From Pseudomonas sp. B20(2017) (GTDB taxonomy: Bacteria; Pseudomonadota; Gammaproteobacteria; Pseudomonadales; Pseudomonadaceae): DNA of 64,000 nucleotides. The stretch lies in the NCBI RefSeq assembly GCF_002113125.1, contig NZ_NEJP01000005.1, forward strand, positions 277,761 to 341,760, read 5' to 3'. Made by a program: the position numbers and the translations under genes. The notes below the pieces were generated by a model that saw only the letters and a list, made by a program, of their open reading frames with translations, was not told the DNA's origin and did no database searches. Below, piece after piece: positions 37,650 to 47,081 of this stretch (position 1 is the stretch's first letter; each line of letters opens with the position of its first letter).

Positions 37650-37764
37650 AAGCCCCTCCCGCCCCGATTTTCGGTGCGGGAGGATAAGCGGTTGAAAATA
37701 AGAAGAAATATTTTGAATTTACGCTTGACGCTTTTCCATTTCAGGGGAATAATGCGCGCCACTT

Positions 37765-37841
37765 GGCTACATAGCTCAGTTGGTTAGAGCATAGCATTCA
37801 TAATGCTGGGGTCCGGGGTTCAAGTCCCTGTGTAGCCACCA
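37765..37841 (+). tRNA. tRNA-Met (anticodon CAT)
   Basis: 77 bases. Acceptor stem GGCTACA / TGTAGCC, A discriminator, encoded CCA (37839-37841). The anticodon stem TAGCA / TGCTG encloses TTCATAA with CAT at 37799-37801. The first acceptor pair is a true pair, so this is an elongator-type tRNA, not the initiator. Confidence 0.92.
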
Positions 37842-37847
37842 AGTACT

Positions 37848-37881
37848 AAAAACGGCTTACCGAAAGGTAGGCCGTTTTTTT
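37848..37881 (+). terminator. Rho-independent terminator after tRNA-Met
   Basis: AAAACGGCTTACC / GGTAGGCCGTTTT stem with a GAAA loop and a T7 tract. Confidence 0.88.
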
Positions 37882-37925
37882 ATGCCTCGAGAAAAGTGCC
37901 GGCCATCGTCAGCCGGCATTTTCTT

Positions 37926-39026
37926 TTATCCGGCCAGTGCCGCCAGCCCTTTCGCCCAGATCTGCCGCGTGCGTAACCCGACCATCGCCCGCCAGTCCGG
38001 GTCGGCGGGATAGAACTGCTCCAGCAAATTCAATTTGATCTCGCGCCCCGTCGCATCCAGCGGATCGCCATGCAGATGCAGCCAGTGATCATCGCGCAGG
38101 TAACGATGCACGTCCGGCCCCGGATAAGTCCCGCACTCGATCACGAACGGCATCAGTTGCACAGTCGGCAGCGCATTGAGCAGTGCCTGCGAGGTGTAAC
38201 CGGTGGCGGTTGCCGCAACGCCGGTTTCACTCAGGGTTTCGGCACCGGTGTGCAGCGTGTAGAGCCACGGACCGTAAATCGATTGCGCCTTGGCCAGCGC
38301 TGGATACGGCGCCTGGGTAATCGTCAGCAGCATCGGATGGCCGTACTCGCCGGCGCCGGTGTGCAGGTCGAAACACATCACGGCTTCAGCACCGGCCAGA
38401 TGATTCCCGATGATTGAATGCAACGTGCGATTCGACCAGCTCGGCGCGAGTCCGCCAAAGAACAATCCGTCGGGATGACTGTGCTGCCCGCCCTCGACAA
38501 TCGACATCACCGCCGGCCAGCCGTGCTCGGCAATTTGCGCATCGAGCAAGGCATCAGCCTTTTGTCGCTCGGGGCCGTTCAAATCGGTACAGGCGTAAAT
38601 TTCATGGAGCGCCGCGTAAGCGCGGTTATCCGGAAGCGGTCGGTTGAAATCCAGATGATTGCGGTTGAGGTCGATGTTGTCTTCGTTGACCCGCCGCAGC
38701 CATGCCGTGCCCCACGGGTTGATCAGGTGAATCATCACCACCGCGACATCCTTCGGCAGCGACTCCGGCGTGAAATGCTTGAGCCAGTCGATCTGGCACT
38801 CCGAACCGTAATAGCCCTCAACTCCGTGGGTGCCGCTGAGCGCCACCAGGCGCCGCTTGGCCGCTGGATTCCCCAGCACCGCGACATCGGTACTCAAAGA
38901 CTCGCCAAACGGCCCATTGAGCGGGTGCGCGTACGAAGAGAGCGTGGCACCCGCCACCTTCGCGGCGGCTAGAAAGCGCTCGCGCTGTTCGCGATAGCTG
39001 GGCCGGGTCGGAAACTCGTTGTGCAT
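37926..39026 (-). CDS. DUF2817 / M14-like metallopeptidase
   Basis: 366 residues. Zinc-binding residues are likely in SGTHGVEGYYGS (His and Glu near residue 70) and FDLHTGAGEYG (His near residue 220), the layout of DUF2817 carboxypeptidase-fold proteins. HLINPWGTAWLRRVNEDNIDLNRN is another strong family block. No signal peptide, so cytosolic. The substrate is unknown; annotation often calls it an M14-family peptidase. It diverges from ggt. Confidence 0.82.
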   Translation of the reverse strand: MHNEFPTRPSYREQRERFLAAAKVAGATLSSYAHPLNGPFGESLSTDVAVLGNPAAKRRLVALSGTHGVEGYYGSECQIDWLKHFTPESLPKDVAVVMIHLINPWGTAWLRRVNEDNIDLNRNHLDFNRPLPDNRAYAALHEIYACTDLNGPERQKADALLDAQIAEHGWPAVMSIVEGGQHSHPDGLFFGGLAPSWSNRTLHSIIGNHLAGAEAVMCFDLHTGAGEYGHPMLLTITQAPYPALAKAQSIYGPWLYTLHTGAETLSETGVAATATGYTSQALLNALPTVQLMPFVIECGTYPGPDVHRYLRDDHWLHLHGDPLDATGREIKLNLLEQFYPADPDWRAMVGLRTRQIWAKGLAALAG

Positions 39027-39181
39027 GGCGACCTCTTGTTGATTGTTCTGGCTTCACGTTTGCCCATGACCCTACAGAAAATCCGCCAAGGCATGAAGGA
39101 CAAAAATACCTGCGGTTTGCGTCGTACACGGTCGGTCGATACAGTCCGTCAGACTTTTATCCCACGGACGGAGAGCCCCGC

Positions 39182-41014
39182 GTGTTTCCAGCCCTGCCCC
39201 TGAACCGTTTTCGCCTGCCCGCCCTGACGCTGATCATCAGCGCCATCGCCCTCACGGCCTGCAACGCCCCGCCCTCCTCGACCCTGCCGCTGGCGCCGGA
39301 AGCCGCCTCCGGCTATCGCACCGGCCTGCAAGCCAGCCACGCCGAGAAACACATGGCCGCCGCTGCCAATCCGCTGGCAGCCGAAGCCGGTCGCGAGATG
39401 TTGCGTAAAGGTGGATCGGCCATCGACGCGGCCATTGCGATGCAAGCCGTGTTGACCCTGGTCGAGCCGCAGTCCTCCGGGATCGGTGGTGGCGCGATGA
39501 TCGTGCTGTGGGATGGCAAACAGGTGCGCACCTACGACGGTCGCGAAACCGCACCGGCCGGCGCGACCGAGAAGCTGTTTCTACAGGCCGACGGCAAACC
39601 GATGCCGTTCCCGCAGGCGCAGATCGGTGGACGCTCTGTCGGCACACCGGGCGTGATGCGCGCGCTGGAGCTGGCGCACAAAAAGCACGGCCGCTTGCCG
39701 TGGGCGACGTTGTTCGAGCCGGCGATCAAACTCGCCGAGCAAGGGTTCGCAATCTCGCCTCGCCTGCATTCGCTGCTGGAATCCGATCCGGTGATTCGCC
39801 ACTCGCCAGACATGGCCAGCTATTTTCTGAACAGCGACGGCAGCGTCAAAGCCGTCGGCACTCGCTTGCAAAACCCGGCGCTGGCCGCCGTGCTCAAACG
39901 CATCGCCAATGAAGGTGCGGACGCGCTGTACAAAGGCGCAATCGCCGAAGAGATCGTGGCCAAGGTTCAGGGCCACACCAACCCCGGCAGCCTGTCGCTG
40001 AACGACCTTCAGCACTATCAGGCCAAGGAGCGCGCGCCCCTGTGCACCGACTACAAGCGCTGGCAGGTTTGCGGCATGCCGCCGCCATCATCGGGCGGGA
40101 TTGCGGTGGCGCAGATTCTCGGCACCTTGCAGGCCCTGGAAACCCGCGATCCGCGCCTGTCCCTGACGCCGCTCAAACCTGTGAAGACCGATAAGCCCGC
40201 CGGCATCGAACCTGCCCCGCAAGCCGTGCACCTGATCGCCGAAGCCGAGCGCCTGGCCTACGCCGACCGCGCGCAATACGTGGCCGATACCGACTTCGTG
40301 CCGGTGCCGGTCAAAGGCCTGGTCGATCCGGGTTACCTGGCCAGCCGCGCCAGCCTGATCGGCGAACGCAGCATGGGCAGCGCTAAACCCGGCACACCGC
40401 CGGGCGTGCAGGTCGCCTACGCGCCGGATCGCTCACCGCTGCGCATTTCCACCTCACAAGTGGTGGCCGTGGATGATTTCGGTGGTGCCGTGTCGATGAC
40501 CACCACCATCGAAGCAGCGTTCGGCTCGCACCTGATGGTTCAGGGCTTTTTGCTCAACAACCAGATGACCGACTTCTCGTTCATTCCCGAAGAGAACGGA
40601 CAGAAAGTCGCCAACCGCGTAGAGCCCGGCAAACGACCGCGCTCATCAATGGCACCGACCCTGATCTTCGACCGCAACAGCGGCGAGTTCGTCGCCACCG
40701 TCGGCTCTCCCGGCGGCTCGCAGATCATCGAATACGTAGCCAAAACCACCGTCGGCCTGCTCGACTGGAACCTCGACCCGCAAAGCGCCATCAGCCTGCC
40801 CAACTTCGGCAGCCGCAACGGCCCCACTGAACTGGAACAGGGCCAGTTCAGCCCGACGCTGATCCAGGCGCTCAAGGACAAGGGCCACACCGTCAACGAA
40901 ATCGACATGACCAGCGGCACCCAGGCCATCGTGCGGGTCAAGGATGCTCAGGGGAAGGCAACGCTGTCGGGTGGGGCGGATCCTCGGCGTGAAGGGGTAG
41001 CGTTGGGGGATTGA
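39182..41014 (+). CDS. ggt: Gamma-glutamyltransferase
   Basis: Cleaves the gamma-glutamyl bond of glutathione and transfers the glutamyl group; periplasmic or outer-membrane. 610 residues, GTG start after GGAGAG. The N terminus has a lipobox-like LTAC (Cys27), so a lipoprotein is possible. The proenzyme is cut before the catalytic Thr, which I place at Thr424 (IST|TS... context, followed by VVAVDD and VSMTTTIEAAFGS). PPPSSGGIAVAQ and GSPGGSQII are family blocks. Terminator follows. Confidence 0.93.
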   Translation: MFPALPLNRFRLPALTLIISAIALTACNAPPSSTLPLAPEAASGYRTGLQASHAEKHMAAAANPLAAEAGREMLRKGGSAIDAAIAMQAVLTLVEPQSSGIGGGAMIVLWDGKQVRTYDGRETAPAGATEKLFLQADGKPMPFPQAQIGGRSVGTPGVMRALELAHKKHGRLPWATLFEPAIKLAEQGFAISPRLHSLLESDPVIRHSPDMASYFLNSDGSVKAVGTRLQNPALAAVLKRIANEGADALYKGAIAEEIVAKVQGHTNPGSLSLNDLQHYQAKERAPLCTDYKRWQVCGMPPPSSGGIAVAQILGTLQALETRDPRLSLTPLKPVKTDKPAGIEPAPQAVHLIAEAERLAYADRAQYVADTDFVPVPVKGLVDPGYLASRASLIGERSMGSAKPGTPPGVQVAYAPDRSPLRISTSQVVAVDDFGGAVSMTTTIEAAFGSHLMVQGFLLNNQMTDFSFIPEENGQKVANRVEPGKRPRSSMAPTLIFDRNSGEFVATVGSPGGSQIIEYVAKTTVGLLDWNLDPQSAISLPNFGSRNGPTELEQGQFSPTLIQALKDKGHTVNEIDMTSGTQAIVRVKDAQGKATLSGGADPRREGVALGD

Positions 41015-41033
41015 ATTCCCTACCAGCCAACTG

Positions 41034-41064
41034 AAAAAGGCTTACCGAGAGGCAAGCCTTTTTT
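41034..41064 (+). terminator. Rho-independent terminator after ggt
   Basis: AAAGGCTTACC / GGCAAGCCTTT stem and T-run; can serve ggt from the left and the LysE-type gene from the right. Confidence 0.8.
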
Positions 41065-41110
41065 GTAGGTCCTTGGAGGTAGAAAAGCTCGGTTGCAGCG
41101 CGGTTCGTCA

Positions 41111-41743
41111 TCAGCGATTAGCCACCAGATTCGCACCAAACAACAGATAGCAACCACCCGCCAGCCGATCCAGCCATTTGCGTGAGCGTTCATAAACGCC
41201 GGCAATGCGTCGGCTGGCGAAGAACAACGCCACACTGCAATACCAGCTGAAGGACAGCGTGGCCATGGTCAGGACCGCCAGCGCCAGCAGCATCGGGGGG
41301 ACGTGGGCCGGCATGGCGGTGGCGAAGATCGTCGCCACGAACAGCGCCGATTTGGGGTTGGTCATGTTGCCCAGAAATCCTCGCCCATAGGCACCGAGCA
41401 ACGTTTGCTCCGGGGCGTCCGGGGTTCCTTGCGTGACAGGGGTCTTGCGCCTGAACTGCTTGAGGCCCAGATAAATCAGGTAGCAACCACCGACAATCTT
41501 GAAACTAAGATAAAGCGCCGGTGCTGCACTGAACAGCGACTGGATGCCCAGTCCGCCGGCCAGCCCCCACAACACCGTGCCGCTGGCCACCCCGAGCGCC
41601 GCCACCACGCCATGACGTCGGGAACGGCTGACAGCCAGTTGCGCGATATTGAAAAAGTTTGGCCCGGGCGTCACCACGGCAACCGTCCACAACAACGCCA
41701 GCGACAGCAACGGAGCAAGATAACCGGAAAAGGAAAGGTCCAT
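41111..41743 (-). CDS. LysE/RhtB-type amino-acid exporter
   Basis: 210 residues with about six TM segments. The N-terminal LALLWTVAVVTPGPNFFNIAQ contains the LysE family PGPN motif, and GVASGTVLWGLAGGLG is the next family block. It exports an amino acid or derivative; the substrate cannot be told. Start at 41743 (MDLSFSGYL). Neighbouring ggt could make it relevant to glutathione-derived amino acids, which is speculation. Confidence 0.87.
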   Translation of the reverse strand: MDLSFSGYLAPLLSLALLWTVAVVTPGPNFFNIAQLAVSRSRRHGVVAALGVASGTVLWGLAGGLGIQSLFSAAPALYLSFKIVGGCYLIYLGLKQFRRKTPVTQGTPDAPEQTLLGAYGRGFLGNMTNPKSALFVATIFATAMPAHVPPMLLALAVLTMATLSFSWYCSVALFFASRRIAGVYERSRKWLDRLAGGCYLLFGANLVANR

Positions 41744-41817
41744 GGAGCACGCGCCTGACGGTTTAGAAAAGACCCTTACCTTGCAACATCCAGCAATGAC
41801 TTGTCATCAAGCGGCGC

Positions 41818-42417
41818 TCAAACCGAAAGCGTCTTGCCATCCACCGGATCGCCAATCGTCAGGAAATGCCCGCCGGCCACGTGATGCAGCGTGCGCAAGC
41901 CGTCATGCCCTTCGAAGTGCCAGCGTCCATCGCTGAACACCCGCGAGTCAGCCTGCGCCGCGATCACCTCGGCCAGGAACAGATCGTACTGTTCATGATT
42001 GCGCGGCTCCGGCAGCAACCGGCATTCGAGCCAGGCGACACAACCGTCGAGCATTGGCGCATCAACCTGCTCAGCAGCGAAGGTCGGCAGGCCATAAGCC
42101 TGAAACTTGTCCTGCCCTTGATCGCGATTGATTTCCAGGCCCGAGGTCGAGCCGACGGTCTGCACGATGTCAGCCTGATTCACGCACGGCACGTTGAGAA
42201 CGAAAGTGCCCGACGCCTCGAGCAGTTGCCGGGTCCAGGTGGATTTGTCGAGGACCACCGCGACTTTCGGCGGTTCGAAATCCAGCGGCATGGCCCACGC
42301 AGCAGCCATGATGTTGCGCTGCCCGTCATGGGCTGCGCTGACCAGCACGGTCGGCCCGTGATTGAGCAGGCGGTAGGCTTTGTTCAGGGGAACCGGGCGA
42401 CGGAAGGACTCGCTCAT
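41818..42417 (-). CDS. Flavin reductase-like (flavoredoxin) protein
   Basis: 199 residues of the FMN-binding split-barrel. PVLVSAAHDGQRNIMAAAWAMPLDFEPPKVAVVLDKSTWTR has the family pattern (given here in overview: an early Gly-rich strand, then a WAMP and a VVLDKS block at residues 45-65). LNVPCVNQ and the C-terminal LRTLHHVAGG complete it. It binds FMN and may reduce flavin or serve as electron carrier; partner unknown. Confidence 0.82.
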   Translation of the reverse strand: MSESFRRPVPLNKAYRLLNHGPTVLVSAAHDGQRNIMAAAWAMPLDFEPPKVAVVLDKSTWTRQLLEASGTFVLNVPCVNQADIVQTVGSTSGLEINRDQGQDKFQAYGLPTFAAEQVDAPMLDGCVAWLECRLLPEPRNHEQYDLFLAEVIAAQADSRVFSDGRWHFEGHDGLRTLHHVAGGHFLTIGDPVDGKTLSV

Positions 42418-42466
42418 GGGATCTGCTCCGGGAAAAAGAGCCGATTGTAGCGGGATGAAAACAACG

Positions 42467-42495
42467 AAGGGATTGCCGTGGGCAATCCCTTCGCC
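42467..42495 (-). terminator. Rho-independent terminator after the PAS chemoreceptor gene
   Basis: CGAAGGGATTGCC / GGCAATCCCTTCG inverted repeat; on the minus strand it is followed by TTGTTTTC, ending the BdlA-like gene. Confidence 0.8.
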
Positions 42496-42504
42496 TGTCA
42501 GGCA

Positions 42505-43821
42505 TCAGCTGGATAACTGATTGGCGAACTGGCCGACCGCGTTCACCACTTTCTGCGCGCCGTCCTGGATCTCGACGATCACCGTACCCGCCTCTGCCGC
42601 CAGCGCCAGCCCTTGTTCGGCCTGTTGCTTGCCGTCAGTCATCAGGGCCACGGCGTTGCGCGCCATGTCCTGGTTCTGGCGCACCACACCGACGATTTCT
42701 TCGGTCGCCTGGCTGGTGCGCGAAGCCAGTTGCCGCACTTCGTCGGCCACCACCGCAAAGCCTCGGCCCTGCTCACCGGCGCGAGCGGCTTCGATGGCGG
42801 CGTTGAGCGCCAGCAAGTTGGTCTGTTCGGCAATGCCGCTGATGGTCTTGACGATGGTGCCGATCACCTGGGATTGCTCGTTCAGCGCCTCGATGCCTTC
42901 GCCCGCAGTCTGCATGTGCTTCGACAGATCGCGCATCACGTTGACCGCTTCAGTCACCACACGGGTGCCGCGCTGAGCGGTGCTGTCGGTTTGCAGGGAC
43001 GTGCTGTAGGCGATGTTGGCAGCGTCGGCAACGGCCTGTTCCTGATTGACCTGATCGGTGATCACCGTGGCGAACTTCACCACTTTGTAGAGTTTTTCGT
43101 TGGCGTCGAGCACCGGGTTGTAGGACGCCTCCAGCCAGACCGTCCGACCATGGCTGTCGACCCGCTTGAAACGGCCGGCGACGAATTCGCCGTTGTTCAG
43201 GCGACGCCAGAAGTTCTGGTACTCGGCGCTGTTGTACTCCTCCGGCTCACAGAACTGGCGGTGATGTTTGCCCTTGATCTGCGCCAGGCTGTAACCCATG
43301 CCCTGGAGGAACCGGTCGTTGGCAGTCAGCACATTTCCGCTGAGGTCGAACTCGATCACGGCGGTCGAACGTACCAGCGCGCCGATCAGGTTCTCGTGTT
43401 CGCGGGAGGCCTCGATGGTGCGGGTCAGGTCGCTGGAGAAAATCGAGAAATGCTTGATCCGGCCATCCGATGAACGAATCGGCTGGGCGATCGAACGCAA
43501 CCACGCCTCTTCGCCATTACCGCGGGAAAGACGCACAGCGCCGGCGAAATGCTCGCCACGGGTCAAAGCGGCCTTGAAGCGATGATGAAAATCGTCGGAC
43601 TTCACATGGGCCGGCACGATGTCTTCGATCGCTCGGCCGATCAGGTCCTGGCTCTTGTAGAACATTTCACTGAGGAAATTCTGGTTGACCGACTGAATCC
43701 GTCCGTCGGGCTCAAGGGTGAGCACCAGCATCTCGCTTTCCAGGCTTTCCTTCACTTGCAGAAGGCTGGAGAGTTCTTCACGAAGAGCCGCCAGCTCTTG
43801 CTTCAGGCGTTTGTTGAACAT
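42505..43821 (-). CDS. PAS-domain chemoreceptor, BdlA-like
   Basis: 438 residues, no TM segments, so cytosolic. Two PAS domains (about 25-125, including [18 protein letters not shown]; and about 145-250, including [18 protein letters not shown]) precede a methyl-accepting signalling domain with the hairpin tip [20 protein letters not shown]. Domain order and length resemble BdlA, the P. aeruginosa biofilm-dispersal regulator. A redox or ligand-sensing cofactor in PAS is possible but no residue proves it. Role in dispersal is inference. Confidence 0.85.
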   Translation of the reverse strand: MFNKRLKQELAALREELSSLLQVKESLESEMLVLTLEPDGRIQSVNQNFLSEMFYKSQDLIGRAIEDIVPAHVKSDDFHHRFKAALTRGEHFAGAVRLSRGNGEEAWLRSIAQPIRSSDGRIKHFSIFSSDLTRTIEASREHENLIGALVRSTAVIEFDLSGNVLTANDRFLQGMGYSLAQIKGKHHRQFCEPEEYNSAEYQNFWRRLNNGEFVAGRFKRVDSHGRTVWLEASYNPVLDANEKLYKVVKFATVITDQVNQEQAVADAANIAYSTSLQTDSTAQRGTRVVTEAVNVMRDLSKHMQTAGEGIEALNEQSQVIGTIVKTISGIAEQTNLLALNAAIEAARAGEQGRGFAVVADEVRQLASRTSQATEEIVGVVRQNQDMARNAVALMTDGKQQAEQGLALAAEAGTVIVEIQDGAQKVVNAVGQFANQLSS

Positions 43822-43938
43822 GGGAAAGCACCGATGGACTGGATGGATAGCGGGTATGCAGCCTAACCATCGGCCTTGGAAATCTTTTCTGAAGAGCGCT
43901 TGAGGCTTGTCCTACAAAAATAGTTACGCCTCGACAAT

Positions 43939-45252
43939 TCAGGCGGTGCCGGCCACCGGACACTGTTCTGCGCGCGGCATGCGCGAGCCGAAATACGCGG
44001 CAGTGACGACGCCCACCACGCCCATCACCGTGCAGAACATCACGCAGATCCACGGACTCCATGGCATCAGACCGATCAGCAGCAACGGTGTGACACTGGC
44101 CCAGCCGGCGTAGGCAATGTTGTAGGTGAAGGAGATCCCGGAAACGCGGATCCGCGCCGGGAACAGGCTGACCATCACCGAAGGCACCGCACCGACCACG
44201 CCACAGCACAACCCGGCGATGGCATAGGCCAGACCGACCCAATCCCCACCGCTGATCAGGCAGGTGTAAAGCAGGCCGATCCCCAGCGGCAGCAGCAGAC
44301 TGTAGAGCATGACCGTGCGCCAGGCACCGATGCGATCCACCAGTCGTCCGGCAATCACGCAGCCCATGTTCAAAAAGACAATGCCCAGCGCGCTCAACGC
44401 GAAGGTGTGGCCGGCAGTCATGCCGAAGGTTTTCTGCATCATCGTCGGGGTAATGACCACGAACACCACCACTGCCGAGGTCAGCACGCAGGTCAGGAGC
44501 ATCGCCGGCAACATGGCCAGCCGATGATCTCGCAGCACGGTGCGCAACGGCAGCTCGACCCGTGCCTCGCGCTGCGCTTCCATGGCCATGAACACCGGGG
44601 TTTCGCTCAGCCAGCGACGCAGCCAGACACCGATCACGCCGAACACACCGCCCAGCAGAAACGGATAACGCCAGGCGTAATCCAGCACCTCAGCCGGAGT
44701 GAACACCTGCGCAAGAAAGGTCGCGGTCAATGCGCCGATCAGATAACCGAAGGTCAACCCGGCCTGCAGAAAGCCCAGTGCATAACCGCGATGCCCGGTC
44801 GGCGCGTGCTCGGCCACGAACACCCAGGCGCTCGGCACTTCACCGCCCACCGCCGCGCCTTGCAGGATGCGCAGCGCCAGCAGCAGCAACGGTGCGAAAT
44901 AACCGATCTGTGCATAAGTCGGCATGATCCCGATCAGCAGGCACGGCAGCGCCATCATCAGGATGCTCAGGCTGAAGACTTTCTTGCGCCCCAGCCGGTC
45001 GGCGAAATGCGCCATCAGGATTCCGCCCAGCGGGCGAGCCAGATAGCCGGTGACGAAGATCCCGAAGCTTTGCAGCAGGCGCAGCCACTCGGGCATTTCT
45101 GGCGGGAAGAACAGTTGGCTGAGGGTCAGGGCGAAGAACACGAAAATGATGAAATCGTAGATCTCCAGCGCCCCGCCCAGGGCCGCGAGGCCGAGGGTCT
45201 TGTAGTCGGAACGGCTGAACGGCGCCGGTCGGGCAGTGGAATGGGCAGTCAT
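43939..45252 (-). CDS. MFS transporter, metabolite:H+ symporter (MHS) type
   Basis: 437 residues, about 12 TM segments. The MHS signature is visible: GGALEIYDFIIFVFFA, the loop FADRLGRKKVFSLSILMMALP, and ILQGAAVGGEVPSAWVFVAEHAP. Substrates in this group are dicarboxylates, citrate-like acids or betaines; this one is not determined. The start at 45252 (MTAHSTARP) was chosen over 45291 because a charged N terminus before TM1 is typical. Divergent from the AtoE-type gene. Confidence 0.85.
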   Translation of the reverse strand: MTAHSTARPAPFSRSDYKTLGLAALGGALEIYDFIIFVFFALTLSQLFFPPEMPEWLRLLQSFGIFVTGYLARPLGGILMAHFADRLGRKKVFSLSILMMALPCLLIGIMPTYAQIGYFAPLLLLALRILQGAAVGGEVPSAWVFVAEHAPTGHRGYALGFLQAGLTFGYLIGALTATFLAQVFTPAEVLDYAWRYPFLLGGVFGVIGVWLRRWLSETPVFMAMEAQREARVELPLRTVLRDHRLAMLPAMLLTCVLTSAVVVFVVITPTMMQKTFGMTAGHTFALSALGIVFLNMGCVIAGRLVDRIGAWRTVMLYSLLLPLGIGLLYTCLISGGDWVGLAYAIAGLCCGVVGAVPSVMVSLFPARIRVSGISFTYNIAYAGWASVTPLLLIGLMPWSPWICVMFCTVMGVVGVVTAAYFGSRMPRAEQCPVAGTA

Positions 45253-45451
45253 GGCAAAGAACTCTGGCAGGCAAAAAACCAAGGCGCCCATGGTCTACGC
45301 AAACGGGCCGCCGGACAACCCGTTAGACCATAGTCTGATTCAGCAAAACACGGTCACAAAAATCCGCCGGTTGATTTACTGTTGGCACCTGTCCAGACGG
45401 GCCGGCCAAGCCCCGAAGACCACAATAAACATAAAAATCCGAGGTACTCCC

Positions 45452-46870
45452 GTGGCCGTTGATATCGAAGATAGCCGCTCTGCGCGCTTTGCCTTGCGCT
45501 GTTCAAGTTTTGCCGAACGCTGGTTTCCCGACTCCTGGGTGTTCGCCGCGCTGGCGGTGATCATCGTCGCACTGGCGACCCTGGCCATGGGCGCCAAACC
45601 CACCGACGCCGCCATGGCGTTCGGGGACGGGTTCTGGAGCCTGATCCCGTTCACCATGCAGATGGCCTTCGTGGTGATCGGCGGTTATGTCGTGGCCAGT
45701 TCGCCGCCTGCCGTGAAACTGATCGATCGCCTGGCGCGGATCCCGAAGAACGGTCGCTCGGCCGTGGCCTGGGTTGCGCTGATTTCGATGGTCGCATCGT
45801 TGCTCAACTGGGGTCTGTCGCTGGTGTTCGGCGGTCTGCTGGTCCGCGCCCTCGCCCGCCGCACCGATCTGAAAATGGACTACCGCGCCGCCGGTGCCGC
45901 CGCCTACCTTGGCCTCGGCGCCGTGTGGGCGCTGGGGCTGTCATCGTCCGCCGCGCAGTTGCAGGCCAACCCGGCCAGCCTGCCGCCGTCGATTCTGTCG
46001 ATCACCGGGGTAATTCCGTTCACCCAGACGATTTTTCTCTGGCAGTCGGGAGTCATGCTGCTAGCGCTGATCGTGATTTCGATCATCATTGCCTACGCCA
46101 CCGCGCCCGGTCCGAACTCGGCGCGTGACGCCAAGGCCTGCGGTATCGACCCGGCCTTCAACCTGCCGCCGCTGCAACCGCGCACCCGGCCCGGCGAGTG
46201 GCTGGAGCACAGCCCGCTACTGATCATCCTGCTGGTGCTGCTGGCGGCCGGATGGCTGTTCCACGAGTTCTCGACCAAACCGGCGATCACCGCGATTTCC
46301 GGGCTCAACACCTACAACTTCCTGTTCATCATGCTCGGCGCGTTGCTGCACTGGCGTCCACGCAGTTTCCTCGATGCGGTGTCGCGCGCCGTGCCGACCA
46401 CCACCGGGGTGCTGATCCAGTTCCCGCTGTACGGCTCGATTGCCGCGCTGATGACCACGGTCAAGGGCACCGATGCCCAGACCCTGGCACATCACATCTC
46501 GACGTTCTTCGTCAGCATCGCCTCCCACGACACCTATGCGTTGCTGATGGGCGTGTACTCGGCGATTCTCGGTTTCTTCATTCCGTCCGGCGGCGGCAAG
46601 TGGATCATCGAGGCGCCGTACGTGATGCAGGTGGCCAACGATCTCAACTATCACCTCGGTTGGGCGGTGCAGATCTACAACGCCGCCGAAGCCCTGCCAA
46701 ACCTGATCAACCCGTTCTACATGCTGCCGCTGCTGGGCGTGCTGGGGCTGAAGGCGCGGGATCTGATCGGTTTCTCGTTCGTGCAATTGCTGGTGCACAC
46801 GCCGCTGGTGCTGGTGTTGCTGTGGGCGCTGGGCACGACGCTGTCGTACTTGCCGCCCGTCATGCCTTAA
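45452..46870 (+). CDS. Short-chain fatty acid permease (AtoE/TIGR00366 family)
   Basis: 472 residues with 10-12 TM segments, GTG start following GAGGTA. SRSARFALRCSSFAERWFPDSWVFAALA and GFFIPSGGGKWIIEAPYVM are blocks of the AtoE family, which imports acetoacetate, butyrate or similar acids. No atoDAB genes are nearby, so the substrate is open. Strong terminator follows. Confidence 0.85.
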   Translation: MAVDIEDSRSARFALRCSSFAERWFPDSWVFAALAVIIVALATLAMGAKPTDAAMAFGDGFWSLIPFTMQMAFVVIGGYVVASSPPAVKLIDRLARIPKNGRSAVAWVALISMVASLLNWGLSLVFGGLLVRALARRTDLKMDYRAAGAAAYLGLGAVWALGLSSSAAQLQANPASLPPSILSITGVIPFTQTIFLWQSGVMLLALIVISIIIAYATAPGPNSARDAKACGIDPAFNLPPLQPRTRPGEWLEHSPLLIILLVLLAAGWLFHEFSTKPAITAISGLNTYNFLFIMLGALLHWRPRSFLDAVSRAVPTTTGVLIQFPLYGSIAALMTTVKGTDAQTLAHHISTFFVSIASHDTYALLMGVYSAILGFFIPSGGGKWIIEAPYVMQVANDLNYHLGWAVQIYNAAEALPNLINPFYMLPLLGVLGLKARDLIGFSFVQLLVHTPLVLVLLWALGTTLSYLPPVMP

Positions 46871-46880
46871 GCGATGACGA

Positions 46881-46910
46881 CAGGGCGCCGGCTCCGGCGC
46901 CCTGTCTTTC
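46881..46910 (+). terminator. Rho-independent terminator after the AtoE-type gene
   Basis: CAGGGCGCCGG / CCGGCGCCCTG stem, then TCTTTC. Confidence 0.82.
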
Positions 46911-47081
46911 CCTTCGCCCCCTTCGACAAAAAGCGACCCGAACGATCCCTCCTGCGGTTGCCTGTCGCAAATAATGGCCCAGAGCCATCATCTTTCTTTA
47001 CCGCGCCACTGCCTCGGTAATATTCTTGCGCGCCCATTATCTGTTTCATTTTTTGTCTGAGCGCAAAGGGAGTTCGTTGCA

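Noticed and set aside
37765..37841. tRNA-Met as attachment site of an integrated element
   Set aside because: No integrase, no repeated tRNA 3' end nearby, and the flanking genes are ordinary chromosomal families.
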